Positions 1-11,519 of a DNA stretch of 64,000 bases are shown piece by piece (positions within the stretch are counted from its first letter, which is position 1; the number at the start of each line of letters is the position of its first letter). The stretch comes from Archegozetes longisetosus (lineage: Eukaryota; Arthropoda; Arachnida; Sarcoptiformes; Trhypochthoniidae), in the NCBI GenBank assembly GCA_018873245.2, contig JAEMBT020000009.1:11753112-11817111 (forward strand), in the 5' to 3' direction. A program made the position numbers and the translations under genes. Below the pieces are notes generated by a model. It saw only the letters and a list, made by a program, of their open reading frames with translations, was not told where the DNA came from and searched no databases.

Positions 1-1289
1 CCATCTAATCAATAGCTATTATACGGGCTATTTCGTAACACCTTACTTCAATTAAGAGCAGTTTCTAGTTTGACTCATCAACTGTACTGATGAAGTCTTC
101 AACATAAGTCAAAACTGTTCGCTTTATATCTTCGATTGTGAGCTTTGTCGTGAAGAAGTGACAAATTATTTACTGTGAATTCTGATAACAAGACATTTAA
201 TCAAATGATTTGAATTAATTTTTAAATCTTGATCTGTGCCGGTTGGTATGTTTCGATGACTCCCATCCATTAATTTAATTTATTGTTTGTAATTTCGGAT
301 TCAACAAATGAGAACTTTCCATTTATATGTTTCCCAATGGATGCATTCTGCTCATAATACGTTTAATGGTCTGAAAACTTCTGGTGTGCCATAACTTATA
401 ATTTTATTGTTGTCTATGAGTTAGTGTCCAAGTTTATAGCGGTTTTGTGAACAAACCACAAAAACCGAAATTGAATTAATGTGAACATATAGTGAGCTGA
501 AAATTTGAATTTGATTACAACTACAATTCCGACCTTGTTATCAGATACTATATATTGGTATCTTTGAACTGAATTGAAAATTACGATTATTTGATGAGTA
601 GTTGATAGCAAAGAAAATAATTTGAATATGGTTAATCTTTACAGGAATGAGAAAACAATCTGTCCAAAGATCCGATCGAAGCTTGACTTAATAATGACGC
701 AAACTCCAAGTGCCTATATCATGATCTATGTGTTGCTCCTAATCTGCTTTGTATCAAATGCTATACTATAGCATATTCCAAGGATTTTCAGCTAAATATA
801 TCATAAATCAATTGCGAAATTTGTTCAACTGCTAAAGGCAAACATTATTACATGACAAATTTTCAATCTTCTCATTAAGCTATCAAACAAGTGATCAGAA
901 CCGTATTTATAGTTCATATTAGAGGATAGAGTGGTAAGCAATGAAGTTTTATCAATTGAACTTTATGTTATTAGTGATTCATATTAAATTGATGACTATA
1001 TTGAATTTTAGGAAATTTGTCGTCACTGCAAGGAGCGGATTCATTGCACTTGAAAATTAGTAACTTATTGTGCAATTCATCCCTGCAACGCTTGCAGCTA
1101 AAAGTTATTTCTGAATCATGAGTACACATAACTTTTGTTGAATGCTATCTGAGCTAATTCCTAACTTGTTATTCATTTGATAGTTTGTCGAGTATTCATA
1201 AATCGAGAGTTATTTTAGTGCTATTAAGTTTAAAAGTTACTCAATTTATGCCTTAAAATAGTTGTTTATAAGTAAAATAATGCTAAAAA
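1..1289. other. AT-rich intergenic DNA, no gene seen
   Basis: No open frame here shows a recognisable domain, and no tRNA-like fold or terminal inverted repeat was seen. The last part is the 5' flank of the GT31 gene. An ATG at 1280 lies in another frame, so it could act as a short overlapping upstream ORF. Confidence 0.5.
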
Positions 1290-2405
1290 ATGGCAACTAT
1301 TTTGAAGTCAACGTTTTTATACTTAGTAATCACAATAACCTCATTGGAAACAGTTTTAGGATTACGTACACCAGGCAAATACCAACACAGTAGACAAGAA
1401 TTAGAATTAACTAAAATAGTAAGAGTAAAACAAAGTGCGTGCCAACAAAATCAAACTCAAATATTTGTTCATTCGGCTGCCAGAACTTCAGGCAAGTATT
1501 ACGATAGAAGACAGACAACGAGGCAGACTTGGGGTAAAGAGGCCCGTGAGAATAACATGAAAGTAACTTTCGTACTCGCCGAAGCCAGCGATCAGCGTAC
1601 GCAAAAAGAATTACTAATGGAGTCTGATTACTATAAGGATATCCTTCAGTTCGGCTTCAAAGATGATTACCACAATTTAACATTAAAAGCTATCGCACTG
1701 CTGCGATGGATCTCATTGCACTGTTTGGTTGGAGACTATATCGTCAAAGTAGATGATGATATCTTAATCAATACAAATAGACTGAAGGAAATGATTGATA
1801 ATAAAACATTCCAGGCTGGAATAACGGGTAGATTGTTTAAGGATTCCAAACCTATTCGCGATAATAGTAGTGAGTACGCAAACAAATGGCTTGTTCCTAA
1901 AGAGTTATACTCACAAGATTATTACCCACCGTATTTATCTGGTGCTGCTTATGTCATGTCCACTGATATAATTGATAAGCTTTATAAATCTGCGATTAAT
2001 TATTCTGGTCCTATTCTTGATATTGACGATCTATATTTGACGGGAATCATTGCAGAGCAGTATAATATTAGCAGATATGATAGCTCTGAGTTTTACTCAT
2101 CTCACTCTTATGCTAATCATTGTGGCATCGATGTCTGCAAAATGTACACCATCTTAACTCTACATGGATGTGATTCTGTTAATAAAACTTTGCAACTTTG
2201 GCATTCTTGGAAAATGTCAACTCGAGAGTCTTGTGAATATTTTTTTGATAAATTGCTTCGGAATACTGTTTATGGCACAATTGCGTTCATTATAGCAATT
2301 GTTTTGTTAGTTGTTTTTATTTTATCGATGGCTGGAATCATTTGCCAATACTATGCAAATTATCGCGACTGGAAATGGCAGAAAGTTGTCACTAATGTTT
2401 TGTGA
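1290..2405 (+). CDS. GT31 family beta-1,3-glycosyltransferase (beta-1,3-galactosyltransferase-like), single exon
   Basis: A 371-residue protein with the GT31 motif series. The R-x-T-W motif lies near residues 78-81. 'DDYHNLTLK' (125-133) is the usual 'D.Y.NLTLK' block. The metal/nucleotide-sugar site 'KVDDD' is at 153-157, 'GAAYVMS' at 218-224, and 'IDDLYLTG' (245-252) matches the family's EDVYxG block. Known family role: transfer of Gal or GlcNAc in beta-1,3 linkage to glycoprotein or glycolipid acceptors in the Golgi; the exact acceptor cannot be read from sequence. The N-terminal 25 residues are hydrophobic and could be a signal peptide or signal-anchor. Oddly, a second strong hydrophobic helix lies near the C-terminus (about 327-352), followed by a basic, Trp-containing tail, whereas the usual GT31 is a type II protein with a soluble C-terminus. 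The ATG has A at -3 and G at +4. There is no intron. Confidence 0.88.
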   Translation: MATILKSTFLYLVITITSLETVLGLRTPGKYQHSRQELELTKIVRVKQSACQQNQTQIFVHSAARTSGKYYDRRQTTRQTWGKEARENNMKVTFVLAEASDQRTQKELLMESDYYKDILQFGFKDDYHNLTLKAIALLRWISLHCLVGDYIVKVDDDILINTNRLKEMIDNKTFQAGITGRLFKDSKPIRDNSSEYANKWLVPKELYSQDYYPPYLSGAAYVMSTDIIDKLYKSAINYSGPILDIDDLYLTGIIAEQYNISRYDSSEFYSSHSYANHCGIDVCKMYTILTLHGCDSVNKTLQLWHSWKMSTRESCEYFFDKLLRNTVYGTIAFIIAIVLLVVFILSMAGIICQYYANYRDWKWQKVVTNVL

Positions 2406-3780
2406 TTCAATTTCTCAAATCTATTCTTCAGTGCTTATGGAGTTTATTCTTGCATTAGATCGAAACAGATTATAATAAGACCAAGTTTTGAAAATCTATT
2501 AGATGTCGGATATATTTTATTCTTTTAGCTTTCATTATCAAATCAGCTTTAAGTAAATATATCTTTTTGTATGAGCAGGAGTTTTCTAATCAAAAATCAT
2601 TTCAAACGCTCATGTCTATGAGTATAATAGCGTCATAGTCAGTAATGAGAGTCTAATAGATTCCATTAGATACTGATATTACTGACATGTTCGCTGAACT
2701 GTATTTAATTTTTACCTATTTTCGAAATCTAATTTAATCCAATCCAATGGCGAACATAGCTTAAGTTATACTATTGATGTAACTTGAATGCAACAAATGT
2801 ACCGTACACTTAAAAACATAATACTTGGTAGCAACAAGATAAACATGGTTGCAATGTTATATCTGTGATGAGCATCAATTTGTTGCCAAGTTTCATTTTA
2901 GACTTGCTTTCATTATTATTGAGTATTTGATATCTTCAATTTTATGGTCTCATCAAAAGTCTTTCATTACAACGTATCTTCTCTGGTTGCTATCAACGAT
3001 TATTGAGTTATTGAGTGTACATTCAGTTTTCTCAGTATCTCATTATATGGTTTAATCAATGCCCTATTGATACTCTCTAACGATTGCTAGAGAAGGTTGA
3101 AAATGGGTTGAGATGGAAATAGTGATAAAAGCTTTAAAATGAATATGTAAAAGTGATAACTTAGTGGTAATGAGGTGCATTCAAAGTGATATAATCAGAG
3201 TATGTTAAAATAGATGTGCTATTTAAATAAGCAAATGAGTTCCTTGAAAGTATTCCCAAATATTTAGATAATCCAAACATAAATGCTTGTAAGATAACTA
3301 ATTGTAAGATAACCAGTTCTAAGATAACTAACTACTAAGTCAACATGTATCTATCAAAAATATATTTCAGACCATATTTATTTGCTTACATCGCTATTAA
3401 AAAATATTATCATAGAACTTCCAAACCTAAACTAAAAACTGAAAGCCTTTGCAACATTCAGTCGTGTTTAATGTCACTTGAATGTGAAAGGACTAGTTAG
3501 AGTGGCGAGGCCAAAGGGACCGAGGGAGCACAGGCACCCTAACTAAAATCTCTCGCTAACTCAACATAAGATGTTATATATTTTAATATGAAACTTTGTT
3601 ATAAACGATTGTGTAAGAATACTGAATAATTTGAATTGAAAATGATAGTGTAATAGGTTCTAATCAAAAGTATATTGAAAGTGCATCCCCACGAGAATTG
3701 ACTTCGCCATTCACTAGTCTAGACTATTTTTACTATTTTAGTAAAGATATGATAATAAAATGTGAGTGCATTTAATTCAA
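2406..3780. other. Intergenic DNA, no gene seen
   Basis: Nothing convincing is encoded. A 68-codon frame at 2849-3055 has no recognisable domain. The only distinctive segment is a GC-rich stem-loop near 3494-3545, listed separately. Confidence 0.5.
3494..3545. repeat. Short GC-rich inverted repeat (11-bp arms, 30-nt loop)
   Basis: TAGTTAGAGTG at 3494-3504 pairs with CACCCTAACTA at 3535-3545 with one mismatch (G-U possible in RNA). The loop is purine- and GC-rich and contrasts sharply with the AT-rich surroundings. It lacks tRNA A and B boxes. Function is unknown. Confidence 0.4.
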
Positions 3781-4097
3781 AGCATATTTATTGACAGAGA
3801 TTACAAAATAAGCATTTTGTTTGGCATAATAAAAGTTGTAATTGAGTCGAAATATTGTATTTTAGAGCTCAATAAATTGAAGTTATGAACACAATCGCAA
3901 AAATTCAATTCTGACTTAGAGGTTATATACTCTGAAATGTAAGCAAAAATAAAATATTTATAATACCAAAATGTTTGTAAACAAATCAAAAATAAATTAT
4001 TAAAACTGGCCAAATACCAAAAAAGGCTTTTAACAAATGGTCATAAATAATAAAGAGAACAAACAAATCGATGGCTTTAACAAAATGGTCAAAACAA

Positions 4098-4574
4098 TCA
4101 ATACAAACAAGTTTTCTTCATAATCCTAAGAAACTCCTGACAATTGATCTCATTATCTCCATCGCGATCAGCTTCAGTGATCATTTCACGAAGTTCATCG
4201 TCAGTCAAATTCTCGCCTAATTCTTTGGCAACTTTCTTCAAATTATCGAAAGAGATGGTTCCAGTTTTGTCATAATCAAACAACTGAAATGCTTTCATTA
4301 TTTCATCGTTAGTATCCTTTTCCGAGAATCGTTTAGCCATAACAGATACAAAGTCATCAAAGGATATAATGCCAGACTTGTTTTTGTCGATTTGTTCGAT
4401 GAGTTTATTGATTTCTTCTTTCTTAGGCTCGAATCCAAGAGCTCTGATCGCAAACTTCAAGTCTTTGGTTTCGATTAATCCTTCATTTTTAGTGTCAAAT
4501 TGATCAAACGCTTCTTTGATGTCATTCATGTACTGCTCACTTATGTCGTATTTGTGTGACTTGTTTGATGCCAT
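4098..4574 (-). CDS. Centrin (caltractin), four EF-hand centrosome/basal-body protein
   Basis: A 158-residue protein, slightly shorter than typical centrins (about 170), with four EF-hands and the diagnostic C-terminal 'RIMKKTCLY' (centrins usually end MKKTSLY). Calcium loops start near residues 27, 63, 100 and 136. Only the fourth loop has the canonical Glu at position 12; loops 1 and 2 have Asp and loop 3 has Asn, so high-affinity calcium binding probably rests on the last hand. Known role: Ca-binding component of centrioles and basal bodies, and in CETN2-type proteins also of the XPC repair and TREX-2 export complexes. No intron interrupts it. On the minus strand an AATAAA lies at about 3787-3792, a plausible poly(A) signal. 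It is divergent from WDR11, with 366 bp between the start codons. Confidence 0.93.
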   Translation of the reverse strand: MASNKSHKYDISEQYMNDIKEAFDQFDTKNEGLIETKDLKFAIRALGFEPKKEEINKLIEQIDKNKSGIISFDDFVSVMAKRFSEKDTNDEIMKAFQLFDYDKTGTISFDNLKKVAKELGENLTDDELREMITEADRDGDNEINCQEFLRIMKKTCLY

Positions 4575-4940
4575 TGGGTGTGATATTAAGTGATATTAAG
4601 TGATATTAAGTGATATTAAGTGATATTAAGTGTTGATTGGGTTCGAAAACTAATTTGCAGTCAATACTCGTATTATTTACTAAACACTTAAATGTTTGAA
4701 ATACTCAGTCAAAACATAAGGTAACTACTAATCAATAAATGATGTCGTTTTATGTTACTCTAAGTTATGAGTTTTGATCCAACTTTTGAGCCGTATTTTG
4801 ATACTTAAGTAAGTCGTTATTTATAGTAAAGCTATTGACCAAACAATTTCACTTAAGATAATTGATGTTTTAACGTATTGCTCAAATGAATAAGAAAATA
4901 TTAAAATCAATTTTAATATTTATATATAATATAATGTGAA
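4575..4940. promoter_or_regulatory. Shared 366-bp intergenic promoter of centrin (-) and WDR11 (+)
   Basis: The two start codons face away from each other across 366 bp, so both 5' UTRs and core promoters must lie in or overlap this stretch. Apart from the decamer array no specific motif could be assigned. The promoter call is inferred from arrangement only. Confidence 0.5.
4581..4630. repeat. Perfect decamer tandem repeat, five copies, in the centrin leader
   Basis: TGATATTAAG is repeated exactly five times, ending only 6 nt upstream of the centrin ATG. In the centrin mRNA sense it reads CTTAATATCA. It is likely to lie in the 5' UTR or core promoter. Perfect copies imply recent slippage. 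Confidence 0.85.
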
Positions 4941-7900
4941 ATGACTTCAATTGAAAGCGAATCGGCTTCGAGTGAAACAGCAGACAAAAATGATTTGACG
5001 ACAACAACAAACACAAACGGAGACAATCTATCAGTGAGTTCGCCACTACTACAAACACCAATAATCCACAACATAAGTCCGCGAACAATATCTGGAGTAT
5101 TGAGCCAATCAAACCAGAATGCAATCGACTGGTCATTAAATGGTTTGATAGGGTTTGGCTGTCACAATAGAGTCATTATTGTCGACACCAAAAAGTCTAT
5201 TAAACTTTGTCAGAGTATGTCCTTAACTATCAATCTCATCAGCTCTTAATTCACTTCGTTTTTATTAATATCATTTATTGTCTGTTTAGGTCTTCACCGC
5301 CACAACTCATCTGTTTGTCTGATCCGATGGTGTAATACGACAGCTCTTAAGTTGTGTTCTGCGGACATAAGCGGGACTATAATTATATGGGATGTGAGCG
5401 AGGGCTCAGTTTTGGCGTTAATACCTGGGACTAAGGAAACCAGATCTATTCAGTCCATCGAATGGGTCGAACTGCGAACTAATACTGAGAATAGTGCCCA
5501 AAACTATTTGCTTGTATTATATCGTAATTGTAATCTTACGCTATATGACACTGAGTTTGGCGAAGTTGTTTGGACTAAAACTTTCGATAAGAATATCAAA
5601 AGCATATCTTTAGACCCCTTTTGTAAAAGCAATGTATTGTTTGGCATCAATTCAAATCAATGTTGTTTTGCAATTGTTGATGATCTCAGGGCCAATAAAT
5701 GTCCAAACAGACCGTTGAAAGAGTTCAACATAAGTATTAGGAGTTCATCTGCAGTACCAAATTCACCTAAATATAGTGGTTCAGCACAGAAATACAGTCT
5801 TGTGGTCAAATCAAGTAATAACAATAACGAAGAAACGAGTGATTTAAACATATCGAGCGAATACATTGAAATCTCGTACCATCGATCTGTTAGGAACCAA
5901 TTGTTTGTAGTGTTCAATCGAGAGATATTGTTAATAGATTTATCAATGGAAGCGATTATATGTTGTATTCTTTTGGAGAGAAATTGCTCAAATATAACTC
6001 ATGTCTATTCGTGTTCAGACAGAAATGCATTTTTCGTCTGTCATGAATTCGGTACAGTCTCATTACGGTTATTTCAGAAACAGTTAGTAACTGATGATCG
6101 CGAAGGTACGGGTTGTTTCAATATCAGTTATACCACTTTATGTCAATCAGATAGTCTCAGACTTACCAAACAAAACAAAATATTTGGATACTGTATTTCA
6201 CCTATGGATCAAACGAAAGTAGGTCTTCTCCTAAATAATGGCAGACTCATCATAAAGACAGTCCACAAAACTGGAACAAAAAAATGCGATGAAGAGCTAT
6301 CAGTGCCTTATATCTGTGATTTGATTCCACTACAAGAATATCAAATGAGCGAAGTGAAAAAAGGCAAAACCTATCGTATATTAATGACACACTTATTACC
6401 AGCTTTGAGTTATAGTCCTTATGTGATAAGAATGTGTCCAGCAGTCACTCTTCGCAATTGGCCAATACATAAACCATTATTAGCTGTTGGAGATTCAAGT
6501 GGAACAATTCAAATATGGAATTTGTCACTTTCGATGCTTGAGAGAGAGTTTAGTATTCATTCGTTTCCAGTCAGAGGTGTCGAATGGACCAGTTTGGCCA
6601 CTTTTATTTCATTCGCTTATCCTAATATATCCCCCAATTCTGGCAAAACCAATAATGAGCTGAACATAACTGATGTAACTTCTGGTAAAACTTATCCACT
6701 GAGGACTGAGAAGAATATTGACTCATCTCCTATAGAGCTATTGAAGATTTCGCATTTAAAGCAATACTTAATCATATCATTCAAAGAGGATCCGTTCGAG
6801 ATATGGGACTTAAAAACTCTATCGATATTGCGAGTTATGCCAAAACAATTTGCTGCTGTCACTGCTATTGAATGGAGTCCTCTCTATAACAAAAGAATAG
6901 AACATAACTCGAATGACAAATCCAGTAACGGATCGAATGCTGTGACACATCATTTGCCTTCTAAAGAAAATTTTGTGATCACAAACACAGGTGGAGAACT
7001 ATATCATTTCTCTATTGAAGGAAATGTTGTCAAAGAGATTACATGTATTCCTCCTGACTCCGAAATGAATGTTAATATTACTTGTATTGCTTGGAAAAGT
7101 GATCAGGTCTTGTTAGGCGACGTTATCGGCAATCTTAATGTTTGGGATTTGAAGAAAAAAGTTTCAAGAGTTGAGCCAACACATCGCGGACCTATCAAAA
7201 AGATTCGGTTCGGTCCTGGAAGAGGTAATATGAAGTTGTTGATATTGTACAATGATGGCGTTGATATTTGGGACATTAAAGAATGCAAACTTAACGCACA
7301 ACTGAAGTCTCCGCGAGATATAAGCTTCAAAATAACTGACATCGATTGGGCTGGTAGTGATCGACCGATTTTAGCCACTTCTGAGGGAACTATACTTATA
7401 ACTGACATGAAACTGAAACAATACACGTCTGCCATTTCTGATCTAGTCGTCAACGAAACCAATAACGAAAATATTAATTTATCTACAGCTAATTTCCATT
7501 TGTTGCCTTCGATGTCACAATTTATATTTAAGTCGAAATTCATTTTGAACCAATTGGAAGATGGACCTAAACTTCCCCATTGCGATATTGAAAGGAATAT
7601 ATTAGTCTCAAAATTGTTCAATGATTCCGAATCGTATAACTTCTGGAACATAGTTTCATATGTTATAACAAATAATAAAGAAAAACTTGACGTAAACAAT
7701 GATATATATCTGGATAACAATCACTTCAAAGATATTCAAACAGAAAAAGTGACTCTATTAGAATCAATACGAAACACTTGTAATCAAAACAGGATATGTT
7801 ACGAACTGCTTTTGCTTTTGAATCAACCACATCGAGCCGTCCAATTGCTATTGGAGACTGACCCGCATTCCAGTAAAGATTATTACGTGGATTCGCTTAG

Positions 7901-8490
7901 AGCCTGTCTGATTGCTGCATTACAATCTAAAAATCAAGACTCCACCGCACATCCTGTCATCAAATTAGTTGCTACCAATTTGATTGCAAATGGAAGAGTA
8001 GAAGAAGGCTCGCAGTTGTTGTGTCTTATTGGTAAAACGCAAGATGCGTGTCGTTATCTTCAAAGTGCTAATAAATGGTTGGATGCTGTTTGGTTGGCGA
8101 AAGTGAGTCAATTGCTTCTGAATTTTTTTGCTTATATTTGCTGACAGAAGTTGTTATTTTATATTTTAGTGCACTTTGAATGCTGAAGAATATAAAGAGA
8201 TAATGCGTCGCTGGAGTGAGCATTTGATTTCACAAAATAATGTCAAGACTGCAGTCTTAATTTACTTGTCGTTAAACCAATTCTCAAAAGTCATTCAACT
8301 TCTCAATAAATTTGATGTCGAGAAAGCAGTTCTTTTCGCATCCGTTTGTCTTAAGCGAAATCTTATCAATGTTGAAGACAACAAAGTTATTCTCGAAGAA
8401 ATATTAGAGAAATATTCTAAGATTCTGGAAAATTCGGGTCTCGACCAGTCGATTGCTTATTACAGAGAATTGTTTACAAGACAATGTTAA
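4941..8490 (+). CDS. WDR11: WDR11-like WD-repeat protein, three exons
   Basis: Exons 4941-5214, 5290-8102 and 8170-8490 join in frame to 1135 codons. The introns are 75 bp (GTATGT...TTTAG, phase 1) and 67 bp (GTGAGT...TTTTAG, phase 0). Human WDR11 has about 1224 residues. WD blades are marked by 'GTIIIWD', 'GTIQIWNL', 'FEIWDLKT', 'GNLNVWDLKKK' and 'GVDIWDIKE', forming two N-terminal propellers, followed by a helical C-terminal part ('AALQSKNQDSTAHPVIKL' region onward). Known role: with FAM91A1 and TBC1D23 it tethers endosome-derived vesicles at the trans-Golgi, and it acts in Hedgehog signalling and ciliogenesis. The ATG at 4941 is the first in-frame start. Exon 2 carries almost all of the coding sequence. 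Confidence 0.88.
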
Positions 8491-9041
8491 AACTTAAAAT
8501 AATTATTTTATCAATCAAACAGAGCTATAAATATTTATTAACGTGTTGTATATTTTAATTAAAATCAAACTTTTTATGTATTGTTCCTAAGAGAAAAGCC
8601 TATCTCTTTGTTATTCACTGGATTTAAGCTTTGTTTTAAGATAGTTTGAGCTTTTTTGGATATTTTTGTTCATTCATATTTATATTAATAGAGAACATTA
8701 TATTACTTACATTTATATTCGTAGATGTAATGTTCTAAATATGAAAAAATGTAACTCTTATTATTCAGTTAGACTTAGACTTAAACTATAATTTGTTATT
8801 CAAGCACGAAACCAACTCTAAGCTTACAGAATGTTCAATTAAGCATTAAAATGTTATTGAAAGGGAGCCAAATGGTTTACATTTTCTCTAAAAGCTTATT
8901 TTCCGACAGCCACGCAAAATGCTGATGAGTTTATTGAATATCTGTTTTATTTTGAATTCACACATATTTTTCAACAAATTATAATACAATTTAGTTAATC
9001 TTTCGCGATTGCTGTATTATATTGAATGTTTTTGAAAGTTA
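8491..9041. other. WDR11 3' flank and intergenic DNA
   Basis: ATTAAA at about 8558-8563, 68 bp after the WDR11 stop, is a possible poly(A) signal. Nothing else was recognised before the MITE at 9044. Confidence 0.4.
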
Positions 9042-9043
9042 TA

Positions 9044-9554
9044 CAGTGTTTTTCAGTTCAATTTGGATCTATTGCATTGCTATTTGTAATGTAAACCCAA
9101 GCCCTGTCGAACCGGTAGCTCTTCTCAAAGCTATTTGTAATTGAAAACTTTATTTGAATATGTGAAACACGGCAAAACATACAATTAAATCATTAGATAT
9201 TCAACTAAATTAATTCTCAATTATCTCTCTATTAAGACTGGCAAATATGTATTTTTCCATATTTTTATAATAATTTGAACAGTTCTGAGAAGAAATAAAT
9301 TCAGAAGTGGAATGAACTGCTTCATACATATCTTCCATTTCAATAAAAAAAATTTAAAAGAATTTGATCTAAACTTAAATAGTTCTATAAACAAATGAAA
9401 TGTGTTTTGTGCAATAAATAAGATATACTTTAAAATTACAAATAGCAATGAAATCAACACAAATAGTTTTGAGATAAGCAACCGGTTTTCATAAGGATCA
9501 AACTAAGTACACAAATAGCAATGCAATAGATACAAATTGAAGTGAAAAATACTG
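9044..9554. mobile_element. Tc1/mariner-type MITE, 511 bp, TA target duplication
   Basis: The left end starts CAGTGTTTTTCAGTTCAATT and the right end is its near-perfect reverse complement (…TGAAAAATACTG), with about 45 bp of TIR including GATCTATTGCATTGCTATTT versus the inverted copy. TA flanks both ends (9042-9043 and 9555-9556). It encodes no transposase; the 86-codon minus-strand frame inside is low-complexity and rejected. CAGT ends plus TA duplication place it with Tc1/mariner elements. Confidence 0.8.
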
Positions 9555-9556
9555 TA

Positions 9557-10382
9557 CAAACAATACTTTCACAGTTAGTTTGTAATTGAAACATTATCGT
9601 TTAATTTTAATGAGTCTGAAATGTTAATGAGTTACTAAAACAAAATTTGAAATATTGTGATAAAATTGCTCTATAAAAATAACGAAAGTTTAATATTTGG
9701 ACTAATCTTCAGGGCGTTAAGAGAGCTCTATTCAAAAGTCGTAATCCAAACGTGAATATATTTTATTAAATATGCATCAATAATGCCGCTAATCCATCAA
9801 GAATCATCAGTATACTTCATCATTAATCTTGGTCTAGAACATCGTTTACATTTTTATATTTGAATGTGTTTCAATTTTTAAAGGTAAGTTTTAATTAAGC
9901 TGTAATGTAATTATGACGAAGGTCTGGTTAACTAAATTATGAAAACATTCCCGAAATCGCATGTATGCAAATTATTACTTTGATCATTAAAATTATTTAC
10001 TTTGAAATAACATATAAAGTTGTTTATAATCCCTTAATTCAAATATAAGGCACTCTCCATGTGAGCAATCTAAAAGGTCATAACTAGCTGAATTAGTACA
10101 ATAATGTTGAGCCCTAATCAAAGTGCTTTAGACTGAACTCAACGAAGTTTGCATCTGCTTTTAATCAATACTCCTTCACAACAGTTATTTAGCTTTCATG
10201 TACTCCGACTTAATGTTGGATTTGATATTTATATTAAAATAACAAAATGTTAATAATAAATTATAGCTAAAGATAGTTCAAATTACAGTCAATTAATGCG
10301 AAGAATAAAAAATCCAAATAACGAATAAGGAATCAAACTGAAGAATAAGGAATCCTAGTGAGGAATAGAGGAAGAGAAGAAA
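9557..10382. other. Intergenic DNA with short GGAATAAG-like repeats before the next gene
   Basis: No gene is seen. Bases 10300-10380 contain irregular repeats of the kind GAATAAGGAATC just upstream of the ATG at 10383; they are probably leader or promoter sequence. Confidence 0.4.
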
Positions 10383-10874
10383 ATGTATTGCATAAAAGTG
10401 AGGAAAGCAATTGAAAATTTATGGTATTCGTATCTATTGTTCCGATGTTGTATAATAGTAATACCAATTTATATAATATTGATATTTGGCGGATGTTACG
10501 TTGCTGCTAATAATTTAGAAGTTTCTACTATTATAAGAACTCTATACGAATTCGCATTATTAGTCTTCTCAGCAGCCATTATATTCATTATTGTATTAAT
10601 TTTGGCCACATTCAGCAGCGATTCCAGTAGACTATCTATCAATGATTACGAGTATGACAGCGAAATGTTTCAATCAGCTAACGAGACTTCGTTTGACGAC
10701 TTGCCACTGACCAACACTGAAGAAAATCTGATAACTAGCTTAGAACGAGCTACCGGTCAAATCGAGCTATTTTTTGAGCATTGTAATGATTTTGTCGTCG
10801 ATTTAGTACCAATCGAAGACAACCGATTTGGTCAACCGCCCCCTACCTATGAGGAAGCCATGAGAAACAAATAA
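10383..10874 (+). CDS. Small two-helix membrane protein with C-terminal PPxY motif, unrecognised family
   Basis: The 163-residue protein has two hydrophobic segments (about 16-41 and 53-76) separated by a short loop, then an acidic, serine-rich region (80-145) and the tail 'QPPPTYEEAM' (151-160). PPTY at 153-156 fits the PPxY motif that binds WW domains of NEDD4-type ubiquitin ligases, suggesting a membrane adaptor or cargo for ubiquitination; that role is inferred. I do not recognise the family. The ATG at 10383 has A at -3. The last ~70 bp of this gene and its 3' flank recur in damaged form at 15330, 19284 and 20888, so this locus is a source of the local duplications. Confidence 0.6.
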   Translation: MYCIKVRKAIENLWYSYLLFRCCIIVIPIYIILIFGGCYVAANNLEVSTIIRTLYEFALLVFSAAIIFIIVLILATFSSDSSRLSINDYEYDSEMFQSANETSFDDLPLTNTEENLITSLERATGQIELFFEHCNDFVVDLVPIEDNRFGQPPPTYEEAMRNK

Positions 10875-11519
10875 GCAATCAGTTGAATACGAATTACGTT
10901 TGATGTCAATTTTGTCAACAGATAACTTGTTAAGAATGTCTTGGAATGAAAGTTGGGCTGTGGCTGACGAAAGACCAGGCTGTGATCGACAAAGTTATAT
11001 AAAAATGTGATTGAATAATGGATGGCAATTAATTAAATCTTTAATGACATTGTCTTTAATAGTTTTTAATGTCTATAATGACATGTCGACATTCTATTGA
11101 TTGCTTGATCTTTCAATAATTATCAATGTCTGTATTTTTTGCATTTAAACCATAAGTATAGGTTTGAATCAAAGTTTATTGACTTTTCATTGAATAATAA
11201 TACAAATTTCAAAAGTGTCTATGGCAATTTTCCATAGAAGGAACTGGCAGATTAAAAATTATCTTTTATTATCACAGTATGTGAACAATTAAGATATTTT
11301 TGACAACTGACACGCTATTGAGAGATGATCATGATTTCTAACTATGAAGTCAAGTTTGGATGATTTTTATTCAATTTAAAATTTACGTTTAGTTTAGACA
11401 AATTACAAATGAGATTATAATCTAAAAACTAGTAAACTAATAAATGAAACTAATTGAGCTAATAAAAATCTAACTTAATGTTCAAGTTAAATGAAATGAA
11501 TGATTAATATTTTTATTAA

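Noticed and set aside
414..611. 65-codon minus-strand frame upstream of the GT31 gene
   Set aside because: No domain or signal; composition matches surrounding AT-rich DNA.
2849..3055. 68-codon plus-strand frame after the GT31 gene
   Set aside because: No recognisable features, no similarity to other genes here, no supporting splice sites.
3494..3545. tRNA gene at the GC-rich hairpin
   Set aside because: No A or B box and no cloverleaf; only a simple stem-loop.
3801..4013. 70-codon minus-strand frame downstream of centrin
   Set aside because: It lies in the probable centrin 3' UTR and has no domain.
7103..7720. 205-codon minus-strand frame
   Set aside because: Antisense to WDR11 exon 2, which has clear WD repeats in the other strand.
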